NCBI RefSeq assembly: GCF_900110115.1
Contig: NZ_FOCM01000002.1
Location: 124,001-188,000, forward strand
Length of the DNA stretch: 64,000 bases
Source: Palleronia pelagia
GTDB taxonomy: Bacteria; Pseudomonadota; Alphaproteobacteria; Rhodobacterales; Rhodobacteraceae
Reading direction: 5' to 3'
Of the stretch, positions 26,518-35,883 are shown one piece after another; within the stretch, counting starts at the first letter, position 1, and each line of letters starts with the position of its first letter. The notes beneath the pieces were generated by a model. It saw only the letters and a program-made list of their open reading frames with translations. It was not told the origin of the DNA and did not search any database. The translations under genes and the position numbers were made by a program.

Positions 26518-26823
26518 ATGACAACCATTCTCAAAACCGGCTTCACCGCCGCAATTCTGACTGCCTTCGCGATATCTCTTGCCCCTGACGCCGCGCCGGC
26601 GGCGCCGCACCTGTCGCTGCCCGGCATCGATCTGCCTGCGGGCGGCGATGCCCAGATCGTCAAGATCCGTCGTGGCCGCGGCGCGGATGACGGCCCCGGT
26701 CATGACATGAACGATGACAAGGGCGGCCGCAAAGGCGGGAAGGGCCGTGGCGCAGACGACGCACCCGGTGACGACAAGGGCGGAAAGGGCCGCGGCCGCG
26801 ACGACGGCCCGAACCACACCTGA
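26518..26823 (+). CDS. Small secreted protein with charged Gly/Asp/Lys repeats
   Basis: A 101-aa protein beginning at ATG 26518 behind a strong AAAGGAGGA site. A Sec signal covers roughly residues 1-28 (AAPAA end). The mature tail is built from short repeats of the type GRGADDGPG / DDKGGRKGGKGRGADDAPG / GKGRGRDDGP, alternating acidic and basic residues. It has no recognised family. It is divergent from the NarX/NarL-like pair, which makes it a likely target. A metal-binding or envelope-associated disordered role is possible but not shown. Confidence 0.65.
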   Translation: MTTILKTGFTAAILTAFAISLAPDAAPAAPHLSLPGIDLPAGGDAQIVKIRRGRGADDGPGHDMNDDKGGRKGGKGRGADDAPGDDKGGKGRGRDDGPNHT

Positions 26824-27089
26824 AAATCCCCTCCGGCCCCGTCCTCAGCACATCGGAGACGGGGCCCGACTGCCGAAACCATGACAGAATTTTTCATTTT
26901 CAATCTCTTGTCTGAAAATCTGCATGGCATATTGGCGGAGGAGGCTTCCTCCACATGTAAGTCTTAGTATGATGAAAAATATAGTTTTCCTTACAAATTG
27001 AGTAAAAGATACCACAAATAATACCACCTGCCAGACACCAAGCCTGTCGCGGATCACCCCTTCGACTGGTGCTGTCAGACGAATGCGAA
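26824..27089. other. AT-rich intergenic stretch
   Basis: About 265 bp of clearly AT-richer sequence than its surroundings, with no gene I can support. It probably arrived with the neighbouring insertion-sequence debris. Confidence 0.4.
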
Positions 27090-27475
27090 CTAGTCTCTGT
27101 CAGGACAGAGGTGCTGTCCTTTATCCCGTACAGAGACCGCGCCAATCGGCAGGAGCGGCGGTGCGGTTCCGTGACCTACGGCGCGCCAGAGATAGGGCTG
27201 ATCGCCGTTGATCTTCACAAAGATCCCGTCCAGGTGCCAGCACCAGCGGCTGGACGTCATGGCCTTGGTTTCGCGCTTGGGGATCTCCGAGGCGAACATC
27301 GGCCCGAACCTGAGCCACCTGTAGCGGGTCGTCTCGTGGCTGACATCGATGCCTCGTTCATTCAGCAGATCCTCGACGTTGCGAAGCGACAGAGGGGCCG
27401 GACGTACAGCATCACCGCCAGCCGGATGATCTCCGGGCTGGTCTTGAAGTAGCGGAAAGGCGAAAGCTTGATCAT
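27090..27475 (-). pseudogene. Frameshifted, truncated IS6-family transposase
   Basis: Reading the minus strand from ATG 27475 gives MIKLSPFRYFKTSPEIIRLAVMLYVR-type sequence. After a frameshift at about 27395 the frame continues with SLRNVEDLLNERGIDVSHETTRY, RFGPMFASEI and WHLDGIFVKINGDQPYLWRAV. These are the first about 100 residues of IS6/IS26-like transposases, including the first catalytic Asp in HLDGIFV. The remaining catalytic core is missing, and the frame runs into unrelated codons after WRAV. It cannot be active. Confidence 0.8.
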
Positions 27476-27664
27476 CACCGAAGACTAGCCACCGCCCTGC
27501 CCCGCCTCAGCGAACTTACTCTGACAAGACCCCCTGCCACGCCTCATTCGAAGCTCCCCTGATAAGACCCGAACGTTCAGTCTTCCCAAGTCTGATCAAC
27601 AAGCTGTTCTGCCCAGAGCAAGGTTTCGCTGACAAGGTGATCCCCAAAAACAAGGGGGCCCGCT
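27476..27664. other. Insertion-sequence end debris upstream of the cyo operon end
   Basis: No gene. Short related stretches (tctgacaagacccc, cctgataagaccc) recur and may be degraded IS ends next to the IS6 remnant. Confidence 0.3.
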
Positions 27665-28006
27665 TCACATCATGCGCGCGGACAGGTCGCCCATGACCCA
27701 GATCGTGCCGCCGACCATCAGGACCAGGATCAGGATGGTGAAGAAGATCAGTTGCAGGTCTTCCCACGCCTGGCCGTGGAGACGGATATGCAAAAACCAG
27801 TGAAGCTGCGCGACCGCCTGGAGGATGCCGGCCACGGCGATGGTGGTCCAGGCGGCCCAGTCCGGCAGGACATCGGACACCACGGCAAGGACCGCGATCA
27901 CCGTCAGTACGACGCTGGCGATGCCGCCCCTGAGATAGGATGATTGCTCGTCGGCGCGGCTTTCCATCTGGCCGCCCGACTCGTCGATCTTGTCCATATG
28001 GCTCAT
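27665..28006 (-). CDS. cyoD: Cytochrome o ubiquinol oxidase subunit IV
   Basis: A 113-aa protein with three hydrophobic helices and the CyoD block AVAQLHWFLHI. It is the smallest subunit of the bo3 quinol oxidase and helps copper insertion and assembly. It is last in cyoABCD, with its ATG overlapping the cyoC stop. The N-terminal 25 residues are hydrophilic. Confidence 0.9.
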   Translation of the reverse strand: MSHMDKIDESGGQMESRADEQSSYLRGGIASVVLTVIAVLAVVSDVLPDWAAWTTIAVAGILQAVAQLHWFLHIRLHGQAWEDLQLIFFTILILVLMVGGTIWVMGDLSARMM

Positions 28007-28620
28007 ATCATCGCTCCCAGGTAGACGACGGACAGGATGCCGATCCAGACGATGTCCAGGAAATGCCAGTAGATCGACAAGCGCAGCAGGCCGCCGGTGG
28101 TGACCCAGTCGAACCCGCGTATCCAGACCTGTGCCGCCGCCACGGCGATCCAGAGACACCCGACGGCGACATGCAGCGCATGCAGCGGGACCAGCAGCCA
28201 GTAGGCCGACAAGAAAGCGCTGCGCGACGGGCCCGCGCCGTTCTCCAGGTGCCCGAGCAGCGAATGCGTGGAACTGAAGAGGAACCCCGCCCCCAGCAGG
28301 AAGGTCACCGCCAGCCATAGCGTGGTGCGGCGCTGGTCGGCGCGGTGCTTCGTTTCAAGCAAGGCGAATCCGATGGTGACGCTGGAGGCCAGCAGCAGCG
28401 TGGTCTCGATCAGCGGTCCGCGCAGGTGGAACAGCTCGGCGGCGCTTGGGCCGTCCGCGACCTGCGGCAGCATGACGACATAGGTGGCGAAGACGCAGCC
28501 GAAGATGAGCAGATCGCTCATCATGAAGATCCAGAAGCCGAAAACGAGGGCCTCGACCTCGCCCGATCCGGGATCGTGTTCATGGCCGAGCTTCAGGCCG
28601 GGATGACGTGCCTGGCTCAT
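28003..28620 (-). CDS. cyoC: Cytochrome o ubiquinol oxidase subunit III
   Basis: A 205-aa, five-helix subunit III of the heme-copper oxidase superfamily (GFWIFMMSDLLIFG, HALHVAVGC and YWHFLDIVWIGI). It supports the catalytic subunit and proton uptake stability. Start and stop overlap the flanking cyo genes by 4 bp (ATGA), giving a coupled operon. Confidence 0.93.
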   Translation of the reverse strand: MSQARHPGLKLGHEHDPGSGEVEALVFGFWIFMMSDLLIFGCVFATYVVMLPQVADGPSAAELFHLRGPLIETTLLLASSVTIGFALLETKHRADQRRTTLWLAVTFLLGAGFLFSSTHSLLGHLENGAGPSRSAFLSAYWLLVPLHALHVAVGCLWIAVAAAQVWIRGFDWVTTGGLLRLSIYWHFLDIVWIGILSVVYLGAMI

Positions 28621-30725
28621 TCCGGAACCCCCGCTTCGCTTTGCGGGCGGCCCCAGTTGCCCGGCGCGACCTCGAGCTCGCGCGGCGCGCTCGGCGCCTC
28701 GCGCACGGCCTTGAGCCAGCGCAGGTGCTCCTCGCGGACGACGTCTGCCGGGATGACACGCTCACGGTCGATGACGAAGCTGCGGGCAACAAGCGCTCCC
28801 ACCACGACAAGAAGCGACAGGATCACGAGCCACCACATGTGCCAGACCAGTCCGAACGTCAGGGTGAAGCTGGAGAAGAACAGGATGGGCGCCAGCCAGG
28901 AATTGGCGGGCAGCTCGATATCCTCCCATTGATCGGGGATCTGGTAGGCATGACCGGCCCGCTTCTCTTCCCAGAAGGCATCGCGCGCGAAGACCTCGGG
29001 ACCGACGGCGAAGTTGTAGACCGGCGGCGGCGACGAGATCGACCATTCCAGCGTGCGCCCGTCCCACGGATCGCCCGCGTAGACGTTCAGCGCGTCACGG
29101 TTGCGGATGCTGATGTAAAGCTGCCAGAACATCGCGCCCAGCGCGGCCAGCACGACCAGCGCCCCCAGCATGGCGACCACGGTATAGGGCGTATAGGACG
29201 CTTCGGAATAGGCGACCGACCGGCGCGGCAGGCCCAACAGACCCACGGCGTAAAGCGGGAAGAACGCCAGCATGAACCCCACGATCCAGAGCGATGCCGC
29301 CAGCTTGCCCCACCAGTCGTCCAGCATGAACCCGAACGCCTTGGGGAACCAGAAGCTGTAGGCGCCCAGCATCCCGAACAGCGTGCCCGGGATCACCATG
29401 TTGTGGAAATGCGCCACCAGGAAGACCGAGTTGTGGACCTGGTAGTCGATGCTCGGATTGGCCAGCAGGATGCCGGATGCGCCACCGATGACGAACAGCA
29501 TGACGAAGCCCAGCGCGTAGACCATGGGCGTCGTGATCCGCACGCGCCCGCGATACATCGTCAGCAGCCAGTCGTAGATCTTCACGCCGGTGGGCACGCC
29601 CACAAGCATCGTGGCGATGCCGAAAACCGCGTTCATGCCGGCGCTCTGCCCCATGGTGAAGAAATGGTGCACCCAGACCAGGAACGAGATCACGGCGATG
29701 GACAGCGTCGCCCAGACCAGCGTCCGGTAGGCATAGAGCGTCTTGCCCGAGAAGGTGGCAAAGACCTCGGACCAGACACCGAAGGCGGGCAGGACCAGGA
29801 TATAGACCTCGGGATGGCCGAACAGCCAGAAGAGGTTCGCGTACAGCATCGGAATGCCGCCGGCATCGGTCGTGAAGAAGTGGAAGTCCAGGTAGCGGTC
29901 CAGCGCGAGCATGGCGGTCGCCACCGTCAGCGGCGGCAGCGCGAAGATCATCAGGATCGCGGTGGTTACCGAGGCCCAGACGAATAGCGGCATCTTCCAG
30001 AAATCCATGCCGGGACAGCGCTTCTTGTAGACCGTGCAGGCCACGTTGATGCCGGTCAGCGTGGTGCCCAGGCCCGACAGCGTCACCGCCCAGATCCAGT
30101 AGTTCGGTCCCACGTCGGGGCTATATTCCTTGCCCGTGAACGGCGGATAGCCGGTCCAGCCGCCGATCGAGAACGGCAGGAACAGCAGCGACGCCATCAC
30201 CAGCATCGCGCCCGACGCCGTAAGCGCCAGCCCGATGGCGTTGGTGACCGGGAACGACATGTCCCGCGCCCCGATCTGGAGCGGCAGGACGTAGTTGATG
30301 ACCCCAGACAGGAACGGCATCGCCACGAAGAAGATCATGATCGTGCCGTGGGTCGTGAAAAGCTCGCCGAAATGGTCCGCCGATAGGAAGCCCCCGTCGA
30401 AGCCCACGGCCTGGTTGGCCCGCATGAAATTGGCCTCGACCACGCCGCGCAGCATCATCACGAACGACAGGACGATGTACATGATGCCGATCTTCTTGTG
30501 ATCGACGGTGGTCAGCCAATCGAACCAGACCGTGCGCCAGAGCCGGAAATAGGTCAGCACCGCCAGCACGGCGACCGCCGCGAGCACGAGAATGGCGGCG
30601 ACGCTGGTCGCGATCGCGCCGTTGACGATGTTTTCCGGCGTCGGGTTCTGGACCATCTTCCAGAACGGAAGCGCCTCGAGCGTCATGCGGCCCGTCAGGG
30701 CGTCGATGAAATCGGTCAGGCTCAT
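28617..30725 (-). CDS. cyoB: Cytochrome o ubiquinol oxidase subunit I
   Basis: A 702-aa catalytic subunit with about 15 helices. Heme and copper ligands are visible in WLFGHPEVYILVLPAFG (CuB His and cross-linked Tyr region), VWVHHFFTMG (two CuB His) and VAHFHNMVIPG (heme-ligand His). VDHKKIG near residue 75 is the usual N-terminal block. It oxidises ubiquinol, reduces O2 to water and pumps protons. No cyoE (heme O synthase) is present in the operon, so that function must be encoded elsewhere. Confidence 0.95.
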   Translation of the reverse strand: MSLTDFIDALTGRMTLEALPFWKMVQNPTPENIVNGAIATSVAAILVLAAVAVLAVLTYFRLWRTVWFDWLTTVDHKKIGIMYIVLSFVMMLRGVVEANFMRANQAVGFDGGFLSADHFGELFTTHGTIMIFFVAMPFLSGVINYVLPLQIGARDMSFPVTNAIGLALTASGAMLVMASLLFLPFSIGGWTGYPPFTGKEYSPDVGPNYWIWAVTLSGLGTTLTGINVACTVYKKRCPGMDFWKMPLFVWASVTTAILMIFALPPLTVATAMLALDRYLDFHFFTTDAGGIPMLYANLFWLFGHPEVYILVLPAFGVWSEVFATFSGKTLYAYRTLVWATLSIAVISFLVWVHHFFTMGQSAGMNAVFGIATMLVGVPTGVKIYDWLLTMYRGRVRITTPMVYALGFVMLFVIGGASGILLANPSIDYQVHNSVFLVAHFHNMVIPGTLFGMLGAYSFWFPKAFGFMLDDWWGKLAASLWIVGFMLAFFPLYAVGLLGLPRRSVAYSEASYTPYTVVAMLGALVVLAALGAMFWQLYISIRNRDALNVYAGDPWDGRTLEWSISSPPPVYNFAVGPEVFARDAFWEEKRAGHAYQIPDQWEDIELPANSWLAPILFFSSFTLTFGLVWHMWWLVILSLLVVVGALVARSFVIDRERVIPADVVREEHLRWLKAVREAPSAPRELEVAPGNWGRPQSEAGVPE

Positions 30726-31726
30726 CGGGCGGGATCCGGGGCCTGGCCTGTCGCGGTCGCGGCGGATCCGTCGGCCGGGCCGGCATCGACGGACGCGTCC
30801 CGCCGATCGCGGCTGCGCCAGTCGGGGTCGCGGTCCATGGGCCCGACGATGCCGGAAAAGAGATCCGCGGGCACGTCGCGGAAGGCGGCGCCGGTATCAT
30901 CGGCCTCGGTCATCTCCTGCAGCGTCGATCTTTCGGCGATGCGGTCGTGGACCGCGTCGCTCCACGGCCGGGCCTCGGACGACGTCGTGTCGAGCCAGGC
31001 GGAAAAGGCGGTCTCCGGCAGGGCGCGGGCGACGAATTGCTGCCGGTGGAAGCCGTGGCCGTTGTATTGCGTGTTGCGCCCGCGGAACACACCGGGACGG
31101 TCCGCGGCGAGGTGCAGTTTCGAAACCATCCCTTCCATCGCGTAGACCTGCCCCCCGAGAACGGGGATGTGGAAGGATTGCATGACTGTCTCCGAGGTGA
31201 GTTCCAGGTTCAGCGGGCGGCCCTCGGGGAACACCAGTTCGTCCAGGGTGGCGATGCCGTGGTCGGGGTAGATGAACAGCCATTTCCAGTCGTAGCCCAC
31301 GACCTGGACCCGCACCGGCTCACCGTCGATGGGCAGCGGCTCGAACGGATCCAGGGCCGTGGTGTTCTGCCAGAGGAAATAGCTCAGGATCGTGACGATC
31401 ACGATCGGCCCGCCCCAAATCGCGGCTTCCCAAATCCACGAGAAATGCCAATCCGGCGTGTATGTGGAATTTCCGCTGAAACGGTATCGATATGCGATTA
31501 ATGGGGTCAGGACCAGAATCGGCCCCACCACCAGGCCCATCAAAGCGACGATGCGCCAGAAATGCACGCGCTGCTGCTGGGCGACATAGCCTTCGGGATC
31601 GAGGAAATTCACATCGGGGCTGTCCATGCACCCGGCGAGCAGCCCCAGGGAAAATATCGCAATAACAATGCGATGCCCGCTGGACGGTCGACGCATCCGT
31701 GCCGGAATTTCGGAAAGTATTGTCAT
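30722..31726 (-). CDS. cyoA: Cytochrome o ubiquinol oxidase subunit II
   Basis: A 334-aa lipoprotein. The lipobox LLAGC is at residues about 28-33 and two helices follow, then a cupredoxin-like periplasmic domain (VQVVGYDWKWLFIYP, VMQSFHIPVLGGQVYAMEGM). It lacks the paired Cys of a CuA site, as expected for a quinol rather than cytochrome c oxidase. It is the first gene of cyoABCD. No strong ribosome site precedes the ATG at 31726, so the exact start is less certain. Confidence 0.92.
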   Translation of the reverse strand: MTILSEIPARMRRPSSGHRIVIAIFSLGLLAGCMDSPDVNFLDPEGYVAQQQRVHFWRIVALMGLVVGPILVLTPLIAYRYRFSGNSTYTPDWHFSWIWEAAIWGGPIVIVTILSYFLWQNTTALDPFEPLPIDGEPVRVQVVGYDWKWLFIYPDHGIATLDELVFPEGRPLNLELTSETVMQSFHIPVLGGQVYAMEGMVSKLHLAADRPGVFRGRNTQYNGHGFHRQQFVARALPETAFSAWLDTTSSEARPWSDAVHDRIAERSTLQEMTEADDTGAAFRDVPADLFSGIVGPMDRDPDWRSRDRRDASVDAGPADGSAATATGQAPDPAR

Positions 31727-31889
31727 CACCCGGCCGTCTTCATTGCTGTTGCAGAAAGCGCGGGCCGGCAATGGGTTCCCTCGATTTTCAGAATTGCCGA
31801 TGAATTTTGGAACCGTTGGGAACCGCCATGTCTTTCCCTTGCAAGTGCGCCGAAACGTCGCGCTCCCGGCATCGGAAGGGGACCGCACC
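31727..31889. promoter_or_regulatory. Divergent promoter region, cyo operon / formate dehydrogenase operon
   Basis: A 163-bp gap between the divergent cyoA and the Tat-target gene. It is AT-richer than the coding DNA around it, as promoters often are. No specific operator was recognised. Confidence 0.5.
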
Positions 31890-32084
31890 ATGACATCCGC
31901 GAAAGACAATGATCGCAATGGCCTGACCCGAAGGTCGCTGTTGATGGCCGGGGCGGCCGCGCCCGCGCTGGCGGCCTCGGGACCCGCGCGGGCCGAAGCG
32001 CCGACCGAGATCACCGATCACCGGCAAGTCCGGTTGCAGGACACGCCGCATATCCGCGCCTACTACGACAGCGCCAAGGGCTGA
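31890..32084 (+). CDS. Formate dehydrogenase region Tat-target protein
   Basis: A 64-aa protein with a twin-arginine signal (LTRRSLLMAGAAAPALAA) and a short mature part ending RAYYDSAKG. Its size, Tat signal and place directly before the formate dehydrogenase alpha gene match the known small 'formate dehydrogenase region TAT target' family (TIGR02811). The function of that family is not established. GGAAGGGGA precedes the ATG. It lies 14 bp upstream of fdhA. Confidence 0.8.
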   Translation: MTSAKDNDRNGLTRRSLLMAGAAAPALAASGPARAEAPTEITDHRQVRLQDTPHIRAYYDSAKG

Positions 32085-32098
32085 AAGACGAGACCACC

Positions 32099-35000
32099 AT
32101 GCTGAAGCGCAAGACCACCGCCCGCCCGACCCGCAAGGTTCCCCCTTCCGTCGACACGTCGGGCATAGATCGGCGGGGGTTCCTACGCGGCGCCGGCCTG
32201 ACCATCGGCGGGCTGGCGGCCTCGGGGACGCCCGCGGGGCTGGTGCAGGCGCAGGACCAGTCCACGCCGGTGCCGACGGGACGTACCTACCACAAGACCA
32301 TCTGCCAGTTCTGCTCGGTTGGGTGTTCCATGTGGGCCGAGGTCGAGAATGGCGCGTGGCTGGGCCAGGAGCCGTCGTTCGAAAGCCCGATCAACCAGGG
32401 CACCCACTGCGCCAAGGGTGCGGCGATGCGCGAGATCAGTCTGGGCGAGCGGCGGCTCAAGTATCCCATGAAGAAAGAGGGCGGCGAATGGGTCCGGATC
32501 TCTTGGGAGCAGGCGATCTCCGAGATCTCCGAGCGCCTCATGGCGATACGCGACGAGTACGGCCCCGACAGCGCCTACTGGCTGGGATCGGCCAAGTTCT
32601 CGAACGAACAGAGCTACCTGTTCCGCAAGTTCGCCGCCTATTGGGGCACCAACAACGTCGATCACCAGGCGCGCATCTGCCATTCGACGACCGTGGCCGG
32701 CGTGGCGAACACGTTGGGCTACGGCGCAATGACCAACACCTTCAACGACATCCGCAAGTCGAAATCGATCTTCATCATCGGCGGCAACCCGGCCGAAGCC
32801 CACCCCGTTTCGCTGCTGCACCTGCTGAACGCGAAGGAAAACGGCGCGAAGATGATCGTGGTCGATCCGCGCTTCACCCGCACCGCGGCCCACGCCCACG
32901 AATACGTCCGCATCCGTCCCGGATCGGACGTGGCCCTTCTGATGGGCCTGGTGCGCGAGGTGCTGGCGAACGGCTGGGAGGCGAAGGAATACATCGACCA
33001 GCGCGTCTACGGCCTGGAAGAAGTCCGCGCCGAGGCCGACAAGTGGACGCCAGAGGAAGTCGAGCGTGTCACCGACATCCCCGCCGAACAGCTTCGCAAC
33101 CTTGCGCGCACATTGGCCGAGAACCGGCCCGGAACACTCATCTGGTGCATGGGCCTGACGCAGCACTCGATCGGGTCGTCCATGACCCGCGCGGCGACGA
33201 TCCTGCAGCTCGTCCTTGGCAACATGGGCGTCTCGGGCGGGGGCGCGAACATCTTCCGCGGCCACGACAACGTGCAGGGCGCGACCGACCTCGGCGTCGC
33301 CTGCGACACGCTTCCGGCCTATTACGGCCTGGAACAGGGCGCGTGGAAGCACTGGTCGCGGGTCTGGGGCGAAAGCTACGACTGGCTGCAATCCCGCTTC
33401 GTGGACCGGGAGCTGATGGAGCGTCCCGGCATGCCGCTGTCGCGCTACATGGACGCGATCACCGAGGACCCCGAAGCGCTCGACCAGCCGCACCCGGTCA
33501 AGGCGATGATCTTCTGGGGCCACGCCGCCAACTCGATCACGCGCGGGGCCGACCAGCGCAAGGCGCTGGATACCGCCGAACTGCTTTGCGTCATCGATCC
33601 GCACCCCACTCAGGTGGCAATCATGTCGGAAAAGACCGACGGGCTTTACCTGCTTCCCGCCGCGACCACCGCCGAGATGCACGGCTCGGTCACGAACTCG
33701 TCCCGCTCGGTGCAGTGGCGCGACAAAGTGTTCGAACCGCTGTGGGAGTCGAAGACCGACTACGAGATCACCTACCTGCTGGCCCGCGCCCTGGGCTTCG
33801 AGGACCGGATGTTCCGCAACATCGCGGTCGAGGGCACCGAGCCGGTGGCCGAGGACATCCTGCGCGAGCTGAACAAGGGCACCTGGACCATCGGCTACAC
33901 CGGCCAGTCGCCCGAACGGCTGAAGCTTCACATGAAGCACCAGGAGAAGTTCGACAGCATCACGCTGCTCGGCAAGGAAGAACCGGTCAAGGGCGAGTAC
34001 TACTGCCTGCCCTGGCCCGCCTGGGGCACGCCGGAGCAAAGTCATTGCGGCACGCCCCTGCTCTACGACACATCTAAACCCGTGACGGAAGGCGGCCTGC
34101 CGTTCCGCGCGCGCTGGGGCGTGGAACACGAGGGCGCGAACCTGCTGGCCGAGGACAGCTTCACCGTCGGGTCCGAGATCCGCGACGGCTATCCCGAAGG
34201 CACGGTTGGCATGCTCGACGCGCTTGGCTGGGCGTCGGAACTGACCTCGCGCGAAAAGCTCGTCATCGCGGCGGTCGGGGCCGACCGGTTCTCGCTCCGG
34301 CTGCTCGACATGCCCGAGGACGAGGCACAGACCGCCTTCCGCGACCTCGAGCGCGAGGCCGAAAGACTGGCGCGCCGGGGCGAAAACCCGATCCGCGCCT
34401 TCGACGCCCTGTCCGGCGGATCCGAGAGCGGCCAGATCGAGGAGGCCTGGCAGGCCGGTGGCGGTAACAGCTCGAACAGCGAGGATCGTGCGCCGGTGCC
34501 GGAACGCTTCCCCGACTATCCCGAGAACGCCCTGACCGCGATCGAGGCCTACCTGGAAAACAACCCGGGCAGCGACCCCGAGGGCGAATTGAGCCTGCAG
34601 GACAAGATCGCGCGGGTGAACTGGAAGACCGACCTTTCGGGCGGGATCCAGCGCGTGATGCTGGCGCACGGCCTGGCCCCCTACGGCAACGGCAAGGCGC
34701 GCATGGTCGCCTGGAACTTCCCCGACGCGGTGCCGCTGCATCGCGAGCCGCTCTACACCACCCGCCGCGACCTTCTTCCGGAATACGCGACCTACCCGGA
34801 CCGGCGAAAATGGCGTGTGCCGATGCTGTTCGAGTCGATCCAGGAAGTGAACCACGCCGACGAATTCCCGCTGATCCTGACCTCCGGCCGCCTGGTCGAG
34901 TACGAGGGCGGCGGCGACGAGACGCGGTCGAACAAGTGGCTGGCCGAGTTCCAGCAGCAGATGTTCGCCGAGATCAATCCCGCGGACGCCGAGGCGGCGG

Positions 35001-35299
35001 GCATCAAGGACGGACAGTTCGTCTGGATCGAGAACCCGCTGGGCGCGATCCGCGTGGCGGCCCTCGTGACCCGCCGCGTCGGCTCGGGGACGGTGTTCCT
35101 GCCATTCCACTTCGCCGGCATGTGGATGGGCGAGGACCTGACCGGGAACTATCCCGAAGGCGCCGCCCCCTACGTCTCGGGCGAGGCGGCGAACACGATC
35201 TGGAACTACGGATACGACGTCGTGACACAGATGCAGGAAACCAAGTGCTCCCTGTGCCGCATCCGACCAACCGGAGAAATGGCAATATGGCCCGACTGA
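32099..35299 (+). CDS. fdhA: Formate dehydrogenase major (molybdopterin) subunit
   Basis: A 1066-aa periplasmic Mo/W-bis-MGD oxidoreductase of the FdnG/FdoG type. It has a Tat signal (DRRGFLRGAG, residues about 24-33). A [4Fe-4S] site is formed by C69, C72, C76 and C104. The catalytic residue is C194 in ARICHSTTVAG, where E. coli enzymes use selenocysteine. It oxidises formate to CO2 in the periplasm and passes electrons to FdhB, FdhC and the quinone pool. The end overlaps fdhB by 13 bp. Confidence 0.95.
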   Translation: MLKRKTTARPTRKVPPSVDTSGIDRRGFLRGAGLTIGGLAASGTPAGLVQAQDQSTPVPTGRTYHKTICQFCSVGCSMWAEVENGAWLGQEPSFESPINQGTHCAKGAAMREISLGERRLKYPMKKEGGEWVRISWEQAISEISERLMAIRDEYGPDSAYWLGSAKFSNEQSYLFRKFAAYWGTNNVDHQARICHSTTVAGVANTLGYGAMTNTFNDIRKSKSIFIIGGNPAEAHPVSLLHLLNAKENGAKMIVVDPRFTRTAAHAHEYVRIRPGSDVALLMGLVREVLANGWEAKEYIDQRVYGLEEVRAEADKWTPEEVERVTDIPAEQLRNLARTLAENRPGTLIWCMGLTQHSIGSSMTRAATILQLVLGNMGVSGGGANIFRGHDNVQGATDLGVACDTLPAYYGLEQGAWKHWSRVWGESYDWLQSRFVDRELMERPGMPLSRYMDAITEDPEALDQPHPVKAMIFWGHAANSITRGADQRKALDTAELLCVIDPHPTQVAIMSEKTDGLYLLPAATTAEMHGSVTNSSRSVQWRDKVFEPLWESKTDYEITYLLARALGFEDRMFRNIAVEGTEPVAEDILRELNKGTWTIGYTGQSPERLKLHMKHQEKFDSITLLGKEEPVKGEYYCLPWPAWGTPEQSHCGTPLLYDTSKPVTEGGLPFRARWGVEHEGANLLAEDSFTVGSEIRDGYPEGTVGMLDALGWASELTSREKLVIAAVGADRFSLRLLDMPEDEAQTAFRDLEREAERLARRGENPIRAFDALSGGSESGQIEEAWQAGGGNSSNSEDRAPVPERFPDYPENALTAIEAYLENNPGSDPEGELSLQDKIARVNWKTDLSGGIQRVMLAHGLAPYGNGKARMVAWNFPDAVPLHREPLYTTRRDLLPEYATYPDRRKWRVPMLFESIQEVNHADEFPLILTSGRLVEYEGGGDETRSNKWLAEFQQQMFAEINPADAEAAGIKDGQFVWIENPLGAIRVAALVTRRVGSGTVFLPFHFAGMWMGEDLTGNYPEGAAPYVSGEAANTIWNYGYDVVTQMQETKCSLCRIRPTGEMAIWPD

Positions 35300-35883
35300 A
35301 ATTCCTTTGCGACACCGACCGGTGCATCGAGTGCAATGCCTGCGCGACGGTCTGCAAGAACGAGCACGAAGTGCCCTGGGGCATGGTGCGCCGCCGGGTC
35401 GTGACCATCGGCGACGGTGAGCCCGGCGAGAAGTCGGTGGCGATCTCGTGCATGCACTGCACCGACGCGCCTTGCGTGGCGGTCTGCCCCGTCTCGACCC
35501 TTTACCAGACCGATATCGGCGTGGTGCTGCACGACAAGGATACCTGCATCGGCTGCGGCTATTGCTACTACGCCTGTCCGTTCGGTGCGCCGCAGTTCCC
35601 CAAATCCACGCTGTTCGGATCGCGCGGCACGATGGACAAGTGCACCTATTGCGCCGGGGGCCCGGAAGAGAACGGATCCGAGGAGGAATACCGCAAATAC
35701 GGCTCGAACCGGATCGCCGAGGGCAAGCTGCCGATCTGCGCCGAGGTCTGTTCCACCCGCGCGCTGCTGGCCGGAGACGCCGAGGTCGTGGGCGAGATCT
35801 TCAAGGAGCGCGTGATTTCGCGCGGCTACGGATCCGGCGCTTGGGGCTGGAAGACGGCATACTATCCCGAGGAGCGGTCATGA
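35287..35883 (+). CDS. fdhB: Formate dehydrogenase iron-sulfur subunit
   Basis: A 198-aa ferredoxin-like subunit with four Cys clusters for [4Fe-4S] centres (CIECNACATVC, CMHCTDAPCVAVC, CIGCGYCYYAC, CTYC...C). It relays electrons from FdhA to the membrane cytochrome b. It lacks the C-terminal membrane anchor of the E. coli beta subunit. The start overlaps fdhA by 13 bp and the stop overlaps fdhC (ATGA), implying coupled translation. Confidence 0.95.
   Translation: MARLKFLCDTDRCIECNACATVCKNEHEVPWGMVRRRVVTIGDGEPGEKSVAISCMHCTDAPCVAVCPVSTLYQTDIGVVLHDKDTCIGCGYCYYACPFGAPQFPKSTLFGSRGTMDKCTYCAGGPEENGSEEEYRKYGSNRIAEGKLPICAEVCSTRALLAGDAEVVGEIFKERVISRGYGSGAWGWKTAYYPEERS

Noticed and set aside
32679-32681. 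Selenocysteine at the fdhA active site
   Set aside because: The codon is TGC (Cys) in ARICH, not an in-frame TGA.
32183-35110. Very long antisense open frame opposite fdhA
   Set aside because: A by-product of high GC content and codon bias. fdhA on the other strand has full motif support, and the antisense product has no recognisable domain.
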